In this document: piece after piece, positions 1 to 6,757 of the stretch
Position numbering within the stretch: the stretch's first letter is position 1
Layout of the letters: each line of letters begins with the position of its first letter
NCBI GenBank assembly: GCA_018224315.1
Contig: JAGTVF010000297.1
Coordinates: forward strand, 1-8,504
DNA from: Desulfobacterales bacterium
GTDB taxonomy: Bacteria > Desulfobacterota > Desulfobacteria > Desulfobacterales > Desulfosalsimonadaceae
Direction of reading: 5' to 3'
Length of the DNA: 8,504 nucleotides
The notes under the pieces: model-generated
Databases searched by the model: none
Told to the model about the DNA's origin: nothing
What the model saw: the letters and a program-made list of their open reading frames with translations, nothing else
Made by a program: the position numbers and the translations under genes

Positions 1-518
1 GGCACCGGATAAAGCCGGGCATACTCGGGCATATCATGGGAAAATGCCGTATCAAAACACGCGGCCATAGGCGTTTTCGGCAATTTTTCCCGGCAGGCAC
101 GGATGCACAAAACATTAATCGGGATATACAGCGGCGCCAGCTCGGAAAGCCCGGCAAGTTCGTCGATCAAAGGCTCATTAACCATCACGGGGGCACAAAA
201 CCGGTTTCCGCCGTGGACCACCCGGTGGCCTGCCACGCAGATCCGGGAGAAATCATTTCCAAGACCGTATTCATCAGAAGCCAGCAGATCCAGGATCAGC
301 TCAATGGCCCTGCCGTGATCCCCGCAGTCCACCGATCTTTCCAGCTGCAGCCCCCTGGACTGACCTGCGGTTAACAGGGCTTGGGCCCCGTTTCCGCCAA
401 TGCCGATGCCGTCGACCTGCCCGGAGAACTGCACCTGCTCACCGGGCATGGCAAACACCTTGCACTTCACCGAGGAGCTGCCGCTGTTGATCACCAGCAC
501 AAGGTCCTGACCCGGCAT
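1..518 (-). CDS. ackA: Acetate kinase, N-terminal 172 residues (cut by window edge)
   Basis: Acetate kinase reversibly converts acetyl phosphate plus ADP to acetate plus ATP in the cytoplasm. The reading frame starts at ATG 518 and runs off the left edge. Visible family motifs are the N-terminal phosphate-binding segment VINSGSSSVK (residues 9-18; N11, S14, S16, K18), GHRVVHGG (97-104, with the substrate-binding Arg R99) and FDTAF (155-159, with D156). A strong Shine-Dalgarno sequence GGAGG lies 7 nt upstream. The start overlaps the stop of the preceding SDR gene by one base (TAATG), so translation is probably coupled. The gene sits in one operon with a ThDP enzyme and a transporter, and near xsc, whose product is acetyl phosphate; that makes energy conservation from sulfoacetaldehyde the likely role. 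Odd point: the usual APLHNPxN motif reads APLYIPIN here (128-135), losing a conserved His. Another short-chain acyl kinase is possible. Confidence 0.85.
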   Translation of the reverse strand, partial: MPGQDLVLVINSGSSSVKCKVFAMPGEQVQFSGQVDGIGIGGNGAQALLTAGQSRGLQLERSVDCGDHGRAIELILDLLASDEYGLGNDFSRICVAGHRVVHGGNRFCAPVMVNEPLIDELAGLSELAPLYIPINVLCIRACREKLPKTPMAACFDTAFSHDMPEYARLYPV

Positions 519-1333
519 TACTCTCCCTCCAGTTCCGTTCGAAACCGCCGGGTCATCTGCCGCTCGTAAAAGCCCGGGGCCAGACGGCTGATCAGGTAGC
601 CGAGTTTGCCCATGAAAGTGAGCACAAGCATGGTTTTCTCCCTGCAGGCCCCCTGATAAATTGCCGCTGCAGCATTTTCCGGGGTGTCCTGGGGCCCGAC
701 AAAACTCTGGGGCCGGTCCGTGACCCGGCCGTCTGCTCCCAAGGCCCGATCCTGGAGACGGGTACGGACAAAGCCCGGGCACACGATCATGATATGAACC
801 CCCAGGTGACGGATTTCCGCGCGCAGGGAGGTAAACAGGCCGTGGAGGGCATGCTTGCTTGCCCCATACCCGGTCCGGCCCACCAGAGGGGCCACGCCGG
901 CTATGCTTTCATTGACGATGATCATGCCGCGCCTGGCAATCAGGCTGTCAATGGCCGCCCTGGTACAATACAGAGCGCCGAAGAAATTGACCTCCATGAC
1001 CCGGCGAAAAACTTCCACCCGGGTATCGGCAAACCGGCTTCGCTGGGTGATGCCCGCATTGTTAAACAGCACGTCAATGCCGCCGTGATCACGGATAACC
1101 GATTGGATGGCCGCATCACAGGCGGCTTTGCTGCTCACGTCGCACACCCGGGTTTCCGCCCTGAGCCCGGCTGCCGCAAACTCGTTTTTCCGCTGCTCAA
1201 GACCTTGTTCATCCAGATCCAGCAGTACGCAGCAGGCGCCGGCCCGGGCAAACTGCTTTGCCGTGGCCAGTCCGATTCCGCTGGCCCCGCCGGTGACCAC
1301 CACCACATTGTCCTGAAAATTTCGTTTGTGCAA
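518..1333 (-). CDS. Classical SDR-family oxidoreductase (first of two)
   Basis: This 271-residue protein is a classical short-chain dehydrogenase/reductase, a cytoplasmic NAD(P)-dependent alcohol or ketone oxidoreductase. It shows the dinucleotide-binding motif TGGASGIG (14-21), an acidic residue D39 after the second strand that favours NAD(H), NNAG (91-94), and the catalytic tetrad N116, S143, Y156, K160 with the normal 13-residue Ser-Tyr spacing. The C-terminal tail is longer than minimal SDRs, with a hydrophobic stretch near 235-252, as in the DHRS7/YqjQ-like branch. The start is TTG at 1333: an in-frame stop lies just upstream and an excellent Shine-Dalgarno sits at 1336-1343. It follows the BASS transporter by 10 bp and overlaps ackA by one base. 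The substrate cannot be read from sequence. Context suggests oxidation of a hydroxy-sulfonate or reduction of an aldehyde intermediate, which is inference. Confidence 0.9.
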   Translation of the reverse strand: MHKRNFQDNVVVVTGGASGIGLATAKQFARAGACCVLLDLDEQGLEQRKNEFAAAGLRAETRVCDVSSKAACDAAIQSVIRDHGGIDVLFNNAGITQRSRFADTRVEVFRRVMEVNFFGALYCTRAAIDSLIARRGMIIVNESIAGVAPLVGRTGYGASKHALHGLFTSLRAEIRHLGVHIMIVCPGFVRTRLQDRALGADGRVTDRPQSFVGPQDTPENAAAAIYQGACREKTMLVLTFMGKLGYLISRLAPGFYERQMTRRFRTELEGE

Positions 1334-1335
1334 AA

Positions 1336-1343
1336 CACCTCCT
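1336..1343 (-). promoter_or_regulatory. Strong Shine-Dalgarno for the TTG-started SDR gene
   Basis: On the minus strand the sequence reads AGGAGGTG, close to a full anti-16S match, with GGAGG 4 nt before TTG 1333. It overlaps the stop codon region of the upstream transporter gene (stop at 1344-1346). It decides the TTG start, since no ATG is available in frame between the upstream stop and the nucleotide-binding motif. Confidence 0.75.
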
Positions 1344-2300
1344 TTATTTTATCCGGCAGGCATCCGGATCTGTGGCGGCTTCGCCCGGGGGCAAAGGAAT
1401 CCGGGTAAAAATAAAAGCGGTCACAAGACCCGCAATGATGTGCCACACTCCCCACCAGGCCACCACAATGGCCATGCCGCCCAGGCCCCCGAAAAAATTA
1501 AACACCAGCACCAAGCCCAGGGCCGAATTCTGAATACCCACCTCGATACATACGGCCCGCGCATCAGCCTGACCCAGACCGGCCATCCGCCCGGTCCAGT
1601 ATCCCAGGTTGAGGGCCAGGGCATTGTGGACAAACACGCCAAACATCACCATGCCCACATAGGCCAGAAAATGTTGCCAATTGGCAGCAAGGGCGCCGCA
1701 CACAATGAAGATGAAAAACACCAGGGCAAAAATCTTAAACGGCCGGCGCACCCGGTCGGCCAGACCCGGAAAGGTCCGCGTCAGAACCTGGCCCAGGATC
1801 AAAGGAATGCCCAGAATCACAAATACCGTGACAAAAACATCCACTGGACTTAAGCTCACTGACCGCAGAATTTCTGCGGTCTTGGGATGCAAACTACCCC
1901 AGAGGGAGAGATTCAGAGGGGTCATGAAAATGGCGGCCATGGTGGACACAGCTGTCATGGTAATGGATACGGCACAGTTGCCCTTGGCCAGATAGGTCAT
2001 GATGTTGGACAGGTTGCCCCCGGGACATGCGGCCACCAGAATCATGCCCAGGGCCATGGAGGGATGGGGACGCAGTATCCAGACCAAAAGAAAGGTAAAG
2101 GCCGGCAGCAGGAGAAACTGGGCCGCAAGGCCGATGCACGGCGCCCGCGGCGCCACCAGGATCCGCTTGAAATCCTCCAGCTTCAGGTCCAGGGAAACGC
2201 CCAGCATCATCAGTCCGATGGCCGCATTGATCATCAGCAGTCCCCGGGGACTGAAATTGAGGCGAACCTGGTCAATCTGTTCCAGAACCGAAGGATCCAT
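1344..2300 (-). CDS. BASS-family (bile acid:sodium symporter-like) transporter
   Basis: This 318-residue polytopic membrane protein has about nine or ten hydrophobic segments, the usual length for the bile acid:sodium symporter family. Family motifs visible are LMMLGVSLDL (30-39), CPGGNLSN (92-99) and EVGIQNSALG (253-262). Sodium-site residues known from the Neisseria ASBT homologue line up by spacing: S98 and N99, then S112 and T116 (+14 and +18), and E253 with Q257. A functional Na+-driven symporter is therefore likely. Despite the family name, members move diverse organic anions. Here the neighbours (two ThDP enzymes including Xsc, two SDRs, acetate kinase) suggest import of an organic acid or sulfonate, which is inference. 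The start ATG 2300 has a G-rich Shine-Dalgarno (run of seven G). It lies 73 bp after the ThDP gene and 10 bp before the SDR gene, presumably in the same operon. Confidence 0.9.
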   Translation of the reverse strand: MDPSVLEQIDQVRLNFSPRGLLMINAAIGLMMLGVSLDLKLEDFKRILVAPRAPCIGLAAQFLLLPAFTFLLVWILRPHPSMALGMILVAACPGGNLSNIMTYLAKGNCAVSITMTAVSTMAAIFMTPLNLSLWGSLHPKTAEILRSVSLSPVDVFVTVFVILGIPLILGQVLTRTFPGLADRVRRPFKIFALVFFIFIVCGALAANWQHFLAYVGMVMFGVFVHNALALNLGYWTGRMAGLGQADARAVCIEVGIQNSALGLVLVFNFFGGLGGMAIVVAWWGVWHIIAGLVTAFIFTRIPLPPGEAATDPDACRIK

Positions 2301-2359
2301 GTGCCCCCCCTTTTTTCAGGATGTGACGCAAACAACCAAAGCCTTGAATCTGATGGCTT

Positions 2360-2378
2360 CGTAAAATCTGATTTTACG
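2360..2378. repeat. 8-bp perfect inverted repeat across the stop of the ThDP lyase-like gene
   Basis: CGTAAAAT at 2360-2367 pairs with ATTTTACG at 2371-2378 around a CTG loop. The right arm contains the stop codon of the upstream gene (TAA at 2374-2376, minus strand). The stem is AT-rich and no T-tract follows, so it is not a convincing intrinsic terminator. An 8-bp direct repeat AATCTGAT (2347-2354 and 2365-2372) overlaps it. It could be a weak attenuator in the gap before the transporter gene, or a remnant of a dispersed intergenic repeat. The pairing is directly visible; a function is not established. Confidence 0.5.
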
Positions 2379-4068
2379 CCTTATAAGCCCCCACATTGGC
2401 CAAAGCCGTGCTGCCCGGGCTCACGGTTGTGGGATCGGTCATCACATTGATACAGCAGACCTTGCCCGATTCAAACGCGGCCTGCAGTGCAGGCCGGATT
2501 TCGTTCGGGGACTCCACCAGAAAACCCTTGCCGCCCATGGCTTCGACCATCTTGTGGTAATCCACCCGTCCGATATAAGTGCCCGCCTCAATGGCATGAC
2601 CGATGCGGATTTCCTGACTGTGGCGGATCATACCCCAGCCCAGATCATTGAAAACCACAACCACAACGGACAGGTTTTTGCGGATGGCGTTTTCAAACTC
2701 CATGAAGTTAAACCCCAGGCTGCCGTCACCGGAGATCAGCAGCACCCGGCTGTCAGGGTAATGCAGCTTGGCGGCATTGGCATAGGACAAGCCCACTCCA
2801 AGGGAGCCGAAAACCCCGTAATCCAAATACCGGCCGGGAACCTGCATTCGTCGGGTCATGCCCATCCAGGTGGTGGTATCTCCGCCGTCAACGGCCAGGA
2901 CGTCATCGGGCCGGTCCATGAAATCATTTATTTCCCGGGCCAGGCGCAGGGGATGGATGGGGACGTTGTCCGAGGTCCAGTTTTTTTCCGACTGGCTCAG
3001 GCCGTCTTTGTGGGCCTGCTCCAACTTTTCAATCCAGGGAGAAAAGCGTTCTTTCAGGACATCGGACAAATTGTTATTGGAAATCATGCGGTTGCAGACC
3101 TGCAGGTATGCGCGGATATCACTGACAACCGGCAGATCCACCTTGCGGTTTCGGCCGAGTTCTTCAGCCTGAATATCGACCTGCACGATTTTTGCCGCCG
3201 GATTAAAAACATCGCCGAACATGTAATAAAGGCAGATGCGCGTGCCCAGCAGGATCACCAGATCGGTTTCAATGTAGGCGGCAAACGCAGCCCCGGGCCG
3301 GATGGCCAGGGCGCCTTCAAAGCAGAGGGGGTGATCATCGGCAATCAGGCCCCGGGCTGAAAGGGAGGTAAACACGGGCAGATGGGCCTGCTCAATGAAT
3401 TCGGCCAATTCGTCTCCGGCCCCGGACTGCCAGGCACCTGTTCCGGCAATGACCACGGGATTTTTTGCCTGTTGGAGCATCTCAATCATTTGATCTGCGC
3501 CTGCTGCGTCCGCCGGCCGGGAGTGAACCGCAGTGGACGGGGTTTTGATGCTTTCACGGTCGACCTGCGCGTTTAAGACGTCCACGGGAAATTCCAGATA
3601 CACCGGACCGGGCCGTCCCCCGGATGCGGTGCGGAAGGCCATGTCCACGTATTCGGCAATGCGCCCGGGCTTGTGGCAGACAAGGGCCTTTTTCACCATG
3701 GGCGCAATCACGGCCTGCTGGGGCATGTCCTGGAGATCGAGCTTTTCTTTGCAGTCCAGACCCACGCACCCGGCAATGATCACCAGAGGGGTGTTTGAAA
3801 AAAAGGCGCTTGCAACCGCTGTCAGGGAATTGGTGAAGCCCGGCCCGGCCGTGACCATGGCCACGCCCGGGGTGCGTGTCATTTTGCCCCAGGCTTCTGC
3901 CATAAACACGGCAGCCTGCTCGTGGCGGGTGTCAAAAAGGGTCACCCCGGAATGCTCCAGGTATTGATAGATGGGGGTAATATGCCCCCCGCTCAGGGTG
4001 AAAATATGTTTTACTTTTTTTTCAACCAGGGCTTCGGCCGCTATCTGGCCTCCGGAAACAGATGACAT
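2374..4068 (-). CDS. ThDP-dependent C-C lyase/decarboxylase, benzaldehyde-lyase-like
   Basis: This 564-residue protein has the three-domain build of the acetolactate synthase/benzoylformate decarboxylase superfamily: Pyr domain about 1-170, central domain about 190-330, PP domain about 370-540. E50 in DTRHEQAA is the Glu that activates thiamine diphosphate. The cofactor/Mg motif is GDGSLGFNF from 447, closing with ND at 474-475. From memory of the Pseudomonas benzaldehyde lyase sequence, the N-terminus aligns without gaps and keeps its active-site H29 (GGH here, GAH there), E50 and Q113. Enzymes of this type cleave or form bonds next to a carbonyl (hydroxyketone lysis, 2-oxo acid decarboxylation, acyl-CoA lysis). 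Start ATG 4068 has AGGAG 7 nt upstream. It leads the operon continuing to the BASS transporter, SDR and ackA, behind a candidate TetR operator. Databases may label it acetolactate synthase; no small subunit or ilv genes accompany it. The substrate is unknown. Confidence 0.85.
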   Translation of the reverse strand: MSSVSGGQIAAEALVEKKVKHIFTLSGGHITPIYQYLEHSGVTLFDTRHEQAAVFMAEAWGKMTRTPGVAMVTAGPGFTNSLTAVASAFFSNTPLVIIAGCVGLDCKEKLDLQDMPQQAVIAPMVKKALVCHKPGRIAEYVDMAFRTASGGRPGPVYLEFPVDVLNAQVDRESIKTPSTAVHSRPADAAGADQMIEMLQQAKNPVVIAGTGAWQSGAGDELAEFIEQAHLPVFTSLSARGLIADDHPLCFEGALAIRPGAAFAAYIETDLVILLGTRICLYYMFGDVFNPAAKIVQVDIQAEELGRNRKVDLPVVSDIRAYLQVCNRMISNNNLSDVLKERFSPWIEKLEQAHKDGLSQSEKNWTSDNVPIHPLRLAREINDFMDRPDDVLAVDGGDTTTWMGMTRRMQVPGRYLDYGVFGSLGVGLSYANAAKLHYPDSRVLLISGDGSLGFNFMEFENAIRKNLSVVVVVFNDLGWGMIRHSQEIRIGHAIEAGTYIGRVDYHKMVEAMGGKGFLVESPNEIRPALQAAFESGKVCCINVMTDPTTVSPGSTALANVGAYKA

Positions 4069-4093
4069 GGCAGGCTCCTTTTAAAAAGTTTTG

Positions 4094-4108
4094 TAGAATA
4101 CCATTCTA
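4094..4108. promoter_or_regulatory. Candidate TetR-family operator in the divergent promoter region
   Basis: TAGAAT-ACC-ATTCTA is a perfect 6-bp inverted repeat with a 3-bp centre, in the AT-rich gap between the leftward ThDP operon and the rightward permease gene. Its minus-strand reading TAGAATGGTATTCTA matches the site at 8294-8308 at 13 of 15 positions, and the flanked 10-mer TTAGAATGGT is identical. Palindromes of about this size between promoters are typical TetR-family targets, and a TetR gene lies at 6744-7388. Binding by that protein is inference. Confidence 0.6.
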
Positions 4109-4111
4109 AAT

Positions 4112-4139
4112 TTGATTGTTATTTTATTTTTGATAAAGT
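4112..4139 (+). promoter_or_regulatory. Possible sigma-70-like promoter for the TauE/SafE permease gene
   Basis: TTGATT (4112-4117) and TAAAGT (4134-4139) are spaced by 16 bp, close to -35 and -10 consensus, directly downstream of the palindromic operator. Transcription would begin near 4147, after the GTG at 4138, arguing against that codon as the permease start. The match is moderate and AT-rich sequence gives chance hits. Confidence 0.3.
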
Positions 4140-4192
4140 GTCAACAAACAAAAACAAAGTTCAGACCTGCAGCGGGTTGTTCAGGAGAAGAG

Positions 4193-4306
4193 ATGCATCC
4201 GGCGCAGATTTGTCTTGCAGGCCCGGCAGTGATATGGCAGGGTTTGCCTCATTTTTACGAAAGGAAATACGGGCTGTGCTGCCTGAAATCTTTTATCTGC
4301 AGATGA
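4193..4306 (+). CDS. Possible 37-codon leader ORF overlapping the permease start
   Basis: An ATG at 4193 is preceded by AGGAG with a 5-nt spacer (4183-4187), the best ribosome-binding site in this leader. The frame encodes 37 residues (beginning MHPAQICLAGPAVIW, Cys-containing, no known domain). Its stop TGA overlaps an ATG of the permease frame as ATGA (4303-4306), a typical coupling arrangement. It may be a leader peptide, a chance ORF, or the sign of an old frameshift at the permease N-terminus. No homology is recognised, so confidence is low. Confidence 0.25.
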   Translation: MHPAQICLAGPAVIWQGLPHFYERKYGLCCLKSFICR

Positions 4307-4998
4307 TTGCCTTTCTTGGCGGACTGGTACAGGGGCTGACCGGATTCGGGGTCATGCTGGTGGCCCTGCCGCTGATGGCCTTTTTTATTGACATCAAAAC
4401 CGCCATCCCCCTGATCGTGCTGCTTGGCATGACCATCAACCTCATTTTGATCTTCCAGCTGGCAGACCACTTTGCGGCCCGCAGGTGGCTGCCTTTGCTG
4501 CTGGCCTCTCTGCCCGGCATCCCCATCGGTGTCTGGCTCCACAAATCCGTGTCCCAGCGCCCTCTGGAAATCCTGGTGGGCGCGGTGCTGATGGCCACCA
4601 CGGCCAATACCTGGCTGCGAATCCGGCCCAGACAGACCCTGGGCCGGACCTGGGCATGGATTACGGGTTTTACTGCAGGCATCCTGGCCGGCAGCATCGG
4701 CACATCCGGGCCGCCCGTGGTGATCTACACCTCTTTGCAGCCCTGGCACAAATCCGAGATCAAGGCCACCCTTGTGGCCTTTTTCATGACAAATGGCCTG
4801 GGAGTTGTGGTCTTTTACCTGTACAATCATTTTTTTACCGCCCGCATCCTGGAGTTGTTTGCCTGGTGCGCCCTGCCCCTTGTTTTGGGTGTGGCCGCAG
4901 GGAGCCGGCTCTACGGACGAATCAATGATGAAACATACCGAAATGCGGTAATCTGGCTGCTGGGCATCCTCGGCCTGCTCATGCTGCTAAAGGGATAA
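4276..4998 (+). CDS. TauE/SafE-family sulfite/organosulfonate permease
   Basis: This membrane protein has about eight hydrophobic segments and the two family signatures: GGLVQGLTGFG in the first helix and AGSIGTSGPPVVIY in the second half, the internal repeat typical of TauE/SafE (DUF81). Family members are linked to export of sulfite or sulfoacetate or uptake of organosulfonates at the cytoplasmic membrane. Beside xsc, sulfite export or sulfonate movement is the natural reading. Start choice is uncertain. GTG 4276 (240 residues, starting VLPEIFYLQMIAF) has AAAGGA about 10 nt upstream and gives a normal family N-terminus. ATG 4303 would be coupled to the leader ORF through ATGA. ATG 4234 and GTG 4138 add hydrophilic extensions without a Shine-Dalgarno. 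It is the only clear plus-strand gene, divergent from the ThDP operon and convergent with xsc across a 28-bp gap. Confidence 0.85.
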   Translation: MLPEIFYLQMIAFLGGLVQGLTGFGVMLVALPLMAFFIDIKTAIPLIVLLGMTINLILIFQLADHFAARRWLPLLLASLPGIPIGVWLHKSVSQRPLEILVGAVLMATTANTWLRIRPRQTLGRTWAWITGFTAGILAGSIGTSGPPVVIYTSLQPWHKSEIKATLVAFFMTNGLGVVVFYLYNHFFTARILELFAWCALPLVLGVAAGSRLYGRINDETYRNAVIWLLGILGLLMLLKG

Positions 4999-5026
4999 AG
5001 ATCTGATCTTCGCACCCGGAAACCGC

Positions 5027-6757
5027 CTACCTGGCGTTTAAATGCTGATACTTGGATAAATACCGAACCGGGGGTTTTAAGGCATCTCTTCTGAAGGGTT
5101 CGGCCAGGACCGCTTCTCCGCCCTGAATTCTGGCATCGATCACGCAGGGCCTTTCCCCAACCACGGCCCGGGCCACGGCATCCTTGACCTCTTGAGGTGT
5201 TTTCACCACATGGCCGTCTGCACCCATGTCTTTTGCAATCTGCGCAAAATCCGGGTTCTCCCGGAGGTTGGCGCCCACAAACCGGTTGTCATAATAATCG
5301 ATCTGGTTTTTCTTTTCCGCGCCCCATTCATAATTGTTGGCCACCACCGCAATCACCGGAATATTTTCCCGCACCGCGGTCATGACCTCGGCAATGCCGG
5401 AAATCCCCCAGGCCCCGTCGCCCTGGAAGGCAAACACCGGCTTGTCGGGCCGGCCGATCTTGGCGCCCATGGCCGCACCGTAGGCAAACCCGCAGTTGCC
5501 CCAGCTCAGGGCGGAAATGTGCTGGCGGATATCGGAAAATCGAAAATAGGCGTTGCACATGGAAGAGGTGTTGCCGATATCTGTTGCCACAATGGAACCT
5601 TTGGGCATGGATTCAGACAGGGCTTTTAAAAGAGCCCGGGGATGCATGGGAGAAATCTCGACGCTTGACCAGGATTCAAGTTCCCCGGCCCAACGGGCCT
5701 TTTCCCGGTCAATTTCCGCCACCCGGGCCGAGGCCCCGGCCGGTTTTCCCATGGATTCTTTGACAGCCGTCAGCAGGTCTGCGGCATAGTCTTTGACATT
5801 AGCGGCACTGGCCACATCCACCTTTTTGCTCAAACCCAAAACCCGTGCATTGGCATCCACCTGGATAATCCTGGCGTTTTTGGGCCAGTAGTCCATGTCG
5901 TACTGGGGAAGGGTGCCAAAGGGCCCAAGCCGGCAGCCCAGCGCCAGGACCACGTCGGCCCTGGAGAGAATCCGCATGGCCGCCTTGGAGCCGCAGTATC
6001 CGATGGGACCGACTGCCAGGCGGTGGTCGAAAGGAAAGGAATCATTGTGCAGATAGGAATTGACCACAGGGGCCTGCAGATATTCGGCCAGGGCTTTGGT
6101 TTCGGCCAGGGCATCGGCCTGGCTGACCCCGCCGCCGGCAATGATCACCGGATAATCTGCGGCTGCCAGCAGCTTTGCCGCCTCTGCCAGGGCCGCACGC
6201 GATCCCGGACCACGCGATATCTCAAGAGAAGGATAAATTTCATCCTCGAACTCGCCGTAAAAATAATCCCTGGGAATGTTTAACTGGGTGGGACCGTTTT
6301 CCAGCTTGGCCATGTAAAAAGCCCTGCGGGCCAGTTCAGCCATGCGCTCGGGCCGGTTGACCCGCACTTGCCAGACAGTCTGCTCGGAAAACCAGGCCAT
6401 CTGGTCCAGTTCCTGGAAGCCGCCGGTGCCGATTCCCATGGAGCCGGTTTCCGGGGTGATGGCCACCACCGGGGAATGGGCCCAATAGGCCGCGGTAATG
6501 GCGGAAACAAAATTGGCCGCACCCGGACCGTTTTGGGCAATACAGGCCTGGGGCCGGCCCGTGACCCGGGCCAGGCCGTCTGCGGCATGGGCGGCGGCCT
6601 GTTCATGGGCAACAGATACAAAACGGATGCCAGCGGCCGGAAAAAGATCCAGGGCGTCCATATAGGCAGACCCCACTATACCAAACACGGTTTCCACGCC
6701 TTCTGCTGCCAGGGTTTCCACCAATGCTTCGCTGGGTGTCATCTTATGTGTTGTCAT
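5027..6757 (-). CDS. xsc: Sulfoacetaldehyde acetyltransferase (ThDP- and phosphate-dependent)
   Basis: Xsc converts 2-sulfoacetaldehyde plus phosphate to acetyl phosphate plus sulfite in the cytoplasm, the desulfonation step of taurine, isethionate and related C2 sulfonate catabolism. The 576-residue length is close to the family's usual size near 590. E52 in AHEQAA activates ThDP, and GDGAWGIS from 446 to NN at 474-475 binds the diphosphate and Mg. Segments that I recognise as Xsc-like rather than general acetolactate synthase are GGFQELDQM, HNDSFPFDHRLAVGPIGY, YEWGAEKKN (476-484), YDNRFVG and EPFRRDA (553-559). Start ATG 6757 has GGGAGG 6 nt upstream, inside the end of the TetR gene, with a 14-bp gene overlap. 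Acetate kinase and a TauE/SafE permease nearby fit its products. It differs at many positions from the characterised enzymes that I remember, so a related aldehyde substrate is possible. Confidence 0.85.
   Translation of the reverse strand: MTTHKMTPSEALVETLAAEGVETVFGIVGSAYMDALDLFPAAGIRFVSVAHEQAAAHAADGLARVTGRPQACIAQNGPGAANFVSAITAAYWAHSPVVAITPETGSMGIGTGGFQELDQMAWFSEQTVWQVRVNRPERMAELARRAFYMAKLENGPTQLNIPRDYFYGEFEDEIYPSLEISRGPGSRAALAEAAKLLAAADYPVIIAGGGVSQADALAETKALAEYLQAPVVNSYLHNDSFPFDHRLAVGPIGYCGSKAAMRILSRADVVLALGCRLGPFGTLPQYDMDYWPKNARIIQVDANARVLGLSKKVDVASAANVKDYAADLLTAVKESMGKPAGASARVAEIDREKARWAGELESWSSVEISPMHPRALLKALSESMPKGSIVATDIGNTSSMCNAYFRFSDIRQHISALSWGNCGFAYGAAMGAKIGRPDKPVFAFQGDGAWGISGIAEVMTAVRENIPVIAVVANNYEWGAEKKNQIDYYDNRFVGANLRENPDFAQIAKDMGADGHVVKTPQEVKDAVARAVVGERPCVIDARIQGGEAVLAEPFRRDALKPPVRYLSKYQHLNAR

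Noticed and set aside
2554..3360. Plus-strand 268-codon open frame opposite the ThDP lyase-like gene
   Set aside because: It is antisense to a well-supported enzyme, its translation shows no family motif, and it follows from the GC-biased codon use of the opposite strand. The same holds for 794-1408, 1326-1853 and 1887-2450.
2374..4068. Biosynthetic acetolactate synthase large subunit (IlvB)
   Set aside because: The loop at 26-32 carries a benzaldehyde-lyase-type His, no regulatory subunit or ilv genes are adjacent, and the operon is catabolic.
4255..4830. Minus-strand 191-codon open frame opposite the permease
   Set aside because: The translation is rich in Gly, Gln, His and Asp with no domain, and the plus-strand frame carries clear TauE/SafE signatures.
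4998..5010. AAGATCTGATCTT as a bidirectional terminator between the permease and xsc
   Set aside because: A small AT-rich palindrome with almost no loop and no T-tract; the 28-bp gap shows no convincing terminator.
1344..6757. Taurocholate or bile-salt utilisation (BASS transporter, SDRs as hydroxysteroid dehydrogenases, Xsc for taurine)
   Set aside because: No bile salt hydrolase or taurine-to-sulfoacetaldehyde enzyme is present, and BASS and SDR families are too broad to imply steroids.
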